NCBI RefSeq assembly: GCF_003999195.1
Contig: NZ_RJVR01000362.1
Coordinates: forward strand, 1-39,890
Reading direction: 5' to 3'
Length of the DNA stretch: 39,890 nucleotides
DNA from: Streptomyces soli
Lineage (GTDB): Bacteria > Actinomycetota > Actinomycetes > Streptomycetales > Streptomycetaceae
A program made the translations under genes and the position numbers. Shown here one piece after another: positions 36,702-39,890 of the stretch (positions are counted from its first letter, which is position 1; each line of letters starts with the position of its first letter). The notes under the pieces were generated by a model, which was not told the origin of the DNA, did not search any database, and saw only the letters and a program-made list of their open reading frames with translations.

Positions 36702-36730
36702 TTGACATAGTCAGTTTCATTGACTAGATT
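36702..36730 (+). promoter_or_regulatory. Vegetative promoter with MarR operator filling the spacer
   Basis: TTGACA (36702-36707) and TAGATT (36725-36730) are near-consensus -35 and -10 boxes at 17-bp spacing. The perfect inverted repeat TAGTCA-N7-TGACTA (36708-36726) occupies the spacer and overlaps the -10. A bound regulator would block RNA polymerase directly. The promoter drives the reductase gene at 36931 through a leader of about 195 nt. Confidence 0.8.
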
Positions 36731-36930
36731 AGTAGATGATCCTGACGATGTTCCGGTGATGGGCAGCTGATTGCCGCGGTGCACAGGCCCAGACGAGCTG
36801 GGCCGTTGCTGCACGGGCCGCCACCGGCAGAGACCTGAGGGGCCAACAGAGCATGGGCGGGAATCGGGCCCTTGCCGATTGGCCGCAACACCGGCACGCC
36901 CATTCATCCTTTGATAGAGAGCGAAGTATC

Positions 36931-37563
36931 GTGAAGTTTCTTGTCCTTGGAGCGACCGGGCGCACCGGCGTCCTCCTCATGAAAAAGGCACTCGACCAGG
37001 GGCACCAGGTCACTGCCCTCGTTCGGCGGGCCGACGCCAGCGTTGATCCGCGCGCTCAGATCGTCAGTGGCGACGTCACCGACGCCACCGTGATCGCGAC
37101 GGCAGCCCGAGGCCACGACGCGATCATCAGCACGCTCGGGGTGAAAAACGCCCGCGAGACCCCAACGCTGATCACCGACACCGTCCGCGCAGTCATCGCA
37201 TCCGCGAAAACATCAGGCGTTGACCGTTTCGTCATCCTGTCGGCGTTCGGAGTCGGCGACTCCCTTGCCAAAGCTTCATTCCTCGTCGGCCCCATTTTCC
37301 GAACCGTGCTTCGGAGAACCTACGCAGACAAAGCGGCATCGGAAGTGCTCTTGAGGGCCAGCGATCTGAAATGGACCCTCGAATACCCCGGAGCGTTGAA
37401 CAACGGTCACAGCACCCGCTACAACGCCGTCGCGCTCGCGGACGTCACGAAATTGCCGATCTTCCCCTCCACCTCTCGCGCAAACGTCGCCGACTTCCTC
37501 CTCCACTCCGCCGTGGAAGACACCTTCATCCGTCAGATCGCCGTAGTCACTGACGCCAAATAG
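36931..37563 (+). CDS. NAD(P)H-binding reductase (NmrA/BVR-B type)
   Basis: The 210-residue protein begins at GTG 36931 (VKFLVLGATGRTG) with the NAD(P) motif GATGRTG at 8-14. It lacks YxxxK and resembles atypical SDRs of the flavin reductase/NmrA-like group. The ribosome site is weak (GAGAGCGAAG). Its codon use is less GC-biased than its neighbours, which could reflect acquisition. It is controlled by the promoter at 36702. Confidence 0.85.
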   Translation: MKFLVLGATGRTGVLLMKKALDQGHQVTALVRRADASVDPRAQIVSGDVTDATVIATAARGHDAIISTLGVKNARETPTLITDTVRAVIASAKTSGVDRFVILSAFGVGDSLAKASFLVGPIFRTVLRRTYADKAASEVLLRASDLKWTLEYPGALNNGHSTRYNAVALADVTKLPIFPSTSRANVADFLLHSAVEDTFIRQIAVVTDAK

Positions 37564-37582
37564 GTAACTGATGCAGGCCTAA

Positions 37583-37855
37583 GAAACACCGATCGAGGCG
37601 CTGACCCGGTCGTGGGAGGCCGAGTACGGTCCGGCCAGCGTGTGCATCAACGCCGTCGTGCTCAGGCCGAGCCGCAACGAGGTCACCAAATCCATGGGCG
37701 AGATGCTCGACACTTTCGCGGCCGCCAGCCCCCTGGGTCGGGCGGAGGAGCCGGACGAGGTCGCCCACGTCATCGCCTACCTCGCCGGTGAGCAGGTCCG
37801 ACCGATCACCGGCACCGTCCTGGCCGTCGACGCCGGATGCGTCTCCGCACTCTGA
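37583..37855 (+). pseudogene. Classical SDR, C-terminal remnant
   Basis: An open frame right after a TAA encodes TPIEALTRSWEAEYGPASVCINAV, then PLGRAEEPDEVAHVIAYLAG and TGTVLAVDAG, the last third of a classical short-chain dehydrogenase. The Rossmann half and the YxxxK site are missing. It is squeezed between two intact reductase genes. Confidence 0.8.
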
Positions 37856-37876
37856 CCTTTTGCGAGGGAGAACACC

Positions 37877-38713
37877 ATGATTCTGGTAACCGGCGCGTCC
37901 GGAAACGTCGGCTCCGAAGCCGCCCGGCTGCTCGGCGCGCAGCACCAACCCACCAGGGCGCTGGTACGCGACGCAGCCCGCGCGCCCAGGGCCGACGTCG
38001 AGATCATCACCGGCGACTTCGAACGCCCGGACACGCTCGACGCGGCCATGCGCGGCATCGAGACCGTCATCCTGGTCAGCCCGGCCATTCCCGCCCAGGA
38101 GATCGCGGTCATCGCCAGTGCGGTGCGCGAAGGCGTACGTCACATCATCAAGATCACGAGCAAGGCGTCGGACGATTCCCCGGTCGAGCGCCGCCGCGGC
38201 CAGGCGCGGATCGAGGCGTACCTGGAGACCTCCGGACTCTCCTACACGCTGCTGCGGGCGAACGCCTACATGCAAAACCTCCTCGCCCTGGCTCCGATGA
38301 TCAAACAGTCGGGCAGGTTCGTGATGTCCGCCGGCGACGGCCAGGTCGGCATGATCGATACCCGCGACGTCGCCGCCACCGCCGCAACGGTGGCCGCCGA
38401 GGCGGCGGTGCACGCCGGCCGAACCTACTGGCTGACCGGACCGGACCTGATCACCTACAACGACGTCGCCAAGGAACTGTCCGACGCGCTCGGTTACGAG
38501 ATCGAATACCGGCGGACCACTCCCGCCGAGCACCGGGCGGCGATGGTCCAAGCCGGCCTACCCGAAACAGTCGCGACCTCCAACGCCCAGGCCTTCGGAC
38601 TGATCGCCGAGGGCGACGCAGCATGGCTGTCTGACGAGGTCGCAGCGATCACCGGCGCCGCGCCGCGCTCGCTGCGCACCTTCATCGCCGACCACATCGC
38701 GGCATTCACCTGA
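37877..38713 (+). CDS. NmrA-family NAD(P)-binding oxidoreductase
   Basis: The 278-residue protein starts MILVTGASGNVGSEAARLL with the GASGNVG dinucleotide motif. It continues as an atypical extended SDR of the NmrA/quinone oxidoreductase type (AYLETSGLSYTLLRANAYMQN, split here as SGLSYTLLRANAYMQN). GAGGGAG precedes the ATG. It resembles the frameshifted gene at 34934 along its length, so the locus carries an intact and a broken copy of the same type. Confidence 0.88.
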   Translation: MILVTGASGNVGSEAARLLGAQHQPTRALVRDAARAPRADVEIITGDFERPDTLDAAMRGIETVILVSPAIPAQEIAVIASAVREGVRHIIKITSKASDDSPVERRRGQARIEAYLETSGLSYTLLRANAYMQNLLALAPMIKQSGRFVMSAGDGQVGMIDTRDVAATAATVAAEAAVHAGRTYWLTGPDLITYNDVAKELSDALGYEIEYRRTTPAEHRAAMVQAGLPETVATSNAQAFGLIAEGDAAWLSDEVAAITGAAPRSLRTFIADHIAAFT

Positions 38714-38857
38714 GCGTAAAGACCAGCAATTGGACACGTTAGAGACCCGGACATCACAACACATCAGGACACGGTCGTAAACCACTCAAAAGGTCACTCG
38801 TAGCGGTCTACACCCAAACCTTTTGCCCTGTCTCGCTGAACGCCAGTGTGATCGGTG

Positions 38858-39540
38858 CTACCTGGTCGGATGATTTCGGACCTCCACGATGGGCAGCAGG
38901 GTGACGGTGGCGGGGAGACCGAGTTCTCGCGGGGTGGGACCGGCGGGTGTGGGGATGTCGGTAAGCCGGGCGAGGAGTGCGTCGATGGCGGTTTGGCCGT
39001 CGTCGACCGCAGCGCGTTCGTCTTCGGTCAGTGGGATGGAGGCGAGCATGCGCTGCAAGTTCTCTTTGGCTTCGAGGAGTTGGGCCTTGCTGGAGTTCTT
39101 GGGGGTGTAGAAGTCGCAGCGGGCGCAGGCCATCCGGTGCTGGCACTGTTCGAAGAAGGAGTAGGTGCACCAGCCGTGGCCCAGGTCGTAGTACTGCCAG
39201 GGCTCGCCAGTGGCCGCCGCCCCGGAGGCGACGGCGTCGCGGTCGACGAGGACCTCGATGGTGCGCACGTTCCGGGCGAAGTAGCCGGCTTCGCTGTATG
39301 CCTTGGCCAGCGTCTTGGGGGAGATCTTCGCGTAGAACTGGGTGGAGCTGGGCGACCGATGTCCGAGCCATGCCTGCAGCTCGAACAGGGTCATCGGCTC
39401 CTTGGCGTTGTACAGCTGGCTGGCGATGGTGCTGCGGGCCCGGTGGCTGGTGATTTTGCCGCGGACATCGCTGGCGGGGACCCCGGCCTTCGTGCACAGC
39501 GCCGGGATGATCGTGCGGTTGATGTAGAGCGACCGAGGAT
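38858..39540 (-). pseudogene. Tyrosine recombinase/integrase, C-terminal part cut by an IS
   Basis: Leftward reading gives ITSHRARSTIASQLYN (HxxR box), LQAWLGHRSPSSTQFYAK (LGH box and catalytic Tyr) and a Cys-containing C-terminal tail (WCTYSFFEQCQHRMACARC) to the stop at 38858. Upstream of about 39540 the frame is interrupted by the IS5-type transposase, so the N-terminal part is not in the window. Catalytic residues present look intact. Confidence 0.8.
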
Positions 39541-39545
39541 AGGCG

Positions 39546-39890
39546 TCATTTCAGGCGGCGGACTTCTGGCCGGGTCTCCCATCGATAGCGGTTGCGGGCC
39601 TGCTGGATGAGACAACGCACGGTGACGAACGCGGCGGCGAGGTAGAGGTAGAACTCGACGGTCTGGGTCGTGCGCTGGAAGCAGCGCCGGAGTTCGCCGT
39701 ACCCGTTCATCCGGGAATGTGTGCGTTCGACCACCCAGCGACGCCCGACTTGGATGGGAGCCTTCACGCCCTTGACGGCGATCTCGCCGACGAGTCCGTG
39801 CTTCTCCAGTACCTGCGCGCACGGCTTGTCGTTGTACGCGGAGTCCAGGTGGATGGTGGGATTCTCCGGCAGGACAGGCCCGACCTGGTC
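39546..39890 (-). CDS. IS5-family transposase, C-terminal part (continues beyond window)
   Basis: The frame runs from the window edge to a stop at 39546. It encodes HLDSAYNDKPCAQVLEKHGL and VGRRWVVERTHSRMNGYGEL, with the DDE-domain Asp and the final Glu (VVERTHSRMN) of IS5-type transposases, and ends RRLK. The junction with the integrase fragment is within about 39535-39550. Confidence 0.85.
   Translation of the reverse strand, partial: DQVGPVLPENPTIHLDSAYNDKPCAQVLEKHGLVGEIAVKGVKAPIQVGRRWVVERTHSRMNGYGELRRCFQRTTQTVEFYLYLAAAFVTVRCLIQQARNRYRWETRPEVRRLK

Overview
The window looks like chromosomal DNA of a Streptomyces-type actinomycete. The DNA is GC-rich with strong third-position bias. GTG and TTG starts are common, Shine-Dalgarno sites are GGAGG-like, and there are DasR-like operators in front of a chitinase and many actinobacterial protein families. 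No rRNA, tRNA or CRISPR array was recognised. The density of deletion remnants, transposase scraps and recombinase fragments suggests an accessory or chromosome-arm region.

Layout. (1) 0-8 kb: secreted GH18 chitinase with two dre-like operators; convergent FBP-domain protein and serine hydrolase; a large membrane protein; a 189-bp MITE-like element; a secreted PGRP/amidase with a repetitive linker. (2) 8-19.3 kb: a myo-inositol catabolism locus arranged divergently. Leftward run an IolE-like gene, iolG, a collapsed isomerase remnant and a second Gfo/Idh/MocA dehydrogenase. Rightward run iolC, a Cgl0158-type aldolase-like barrel, iolB, iolD, mmsA/iolA and a GntR regulator. The sugar ABC transporter that follows is reduced to three short pieces of binding protein, permease and ATPase in three frames. 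(3) 19.4-25.2 kb: ROK sugar kinase, small membrane protein, then remnants (pcaD, Nudix, IS256-type transposase, TIGR03118-like protein, integrase) around one intact secreted beta-helix protein with a LacI-type operator and a strong terminator. (4) 25.2-30.5 kb: MarR regulator, cytochrome P450, 3Fe-4S ferredoxin, ferredoxin reductase and 14-TM MFS transporter, a self-contained monooxygenase and export unit. (5) 30.5-33.3 kb: IS110 remnant, GNAT acetyltransferase, small hypothetical, winged-helix regulator, DUF317 pseudogene. (6) 33.5-38.7 kb: a MarR-centred locus with alpha/beta hydrolase, hemerythrin-like protein, a frameshifted NmrA-type reductase, MarR regulator, two NAD(P)-binding reductases and an SDR fragment. 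The same TAGTCA-N7-TKACTA operator lies in both promoter regions. (7) 38.8 kb to the end: tyrosine recombinase C-terminus cut by an IS5-type transposase that runs off the window.

How the genes work together. The inositol genes cover every step from myo-inositol to DHAP and acetyl-CoA, if the Cgl0158 protein is the aldolase. The linked importer is destroyed, so uptake would need another transporter. The P450 unit carries its own redox partners and exporter. The MarR/NmrA locus looks like a small-molecule or redox stress response in which one reductase has lost its frame. I did not find a convincing wholly new system. The strongest leads are the multiply deleted inositol locus, the shared inverted repeats upstream of iolC and the GntR gene, and the MarR operator that fills a promoter spacer.
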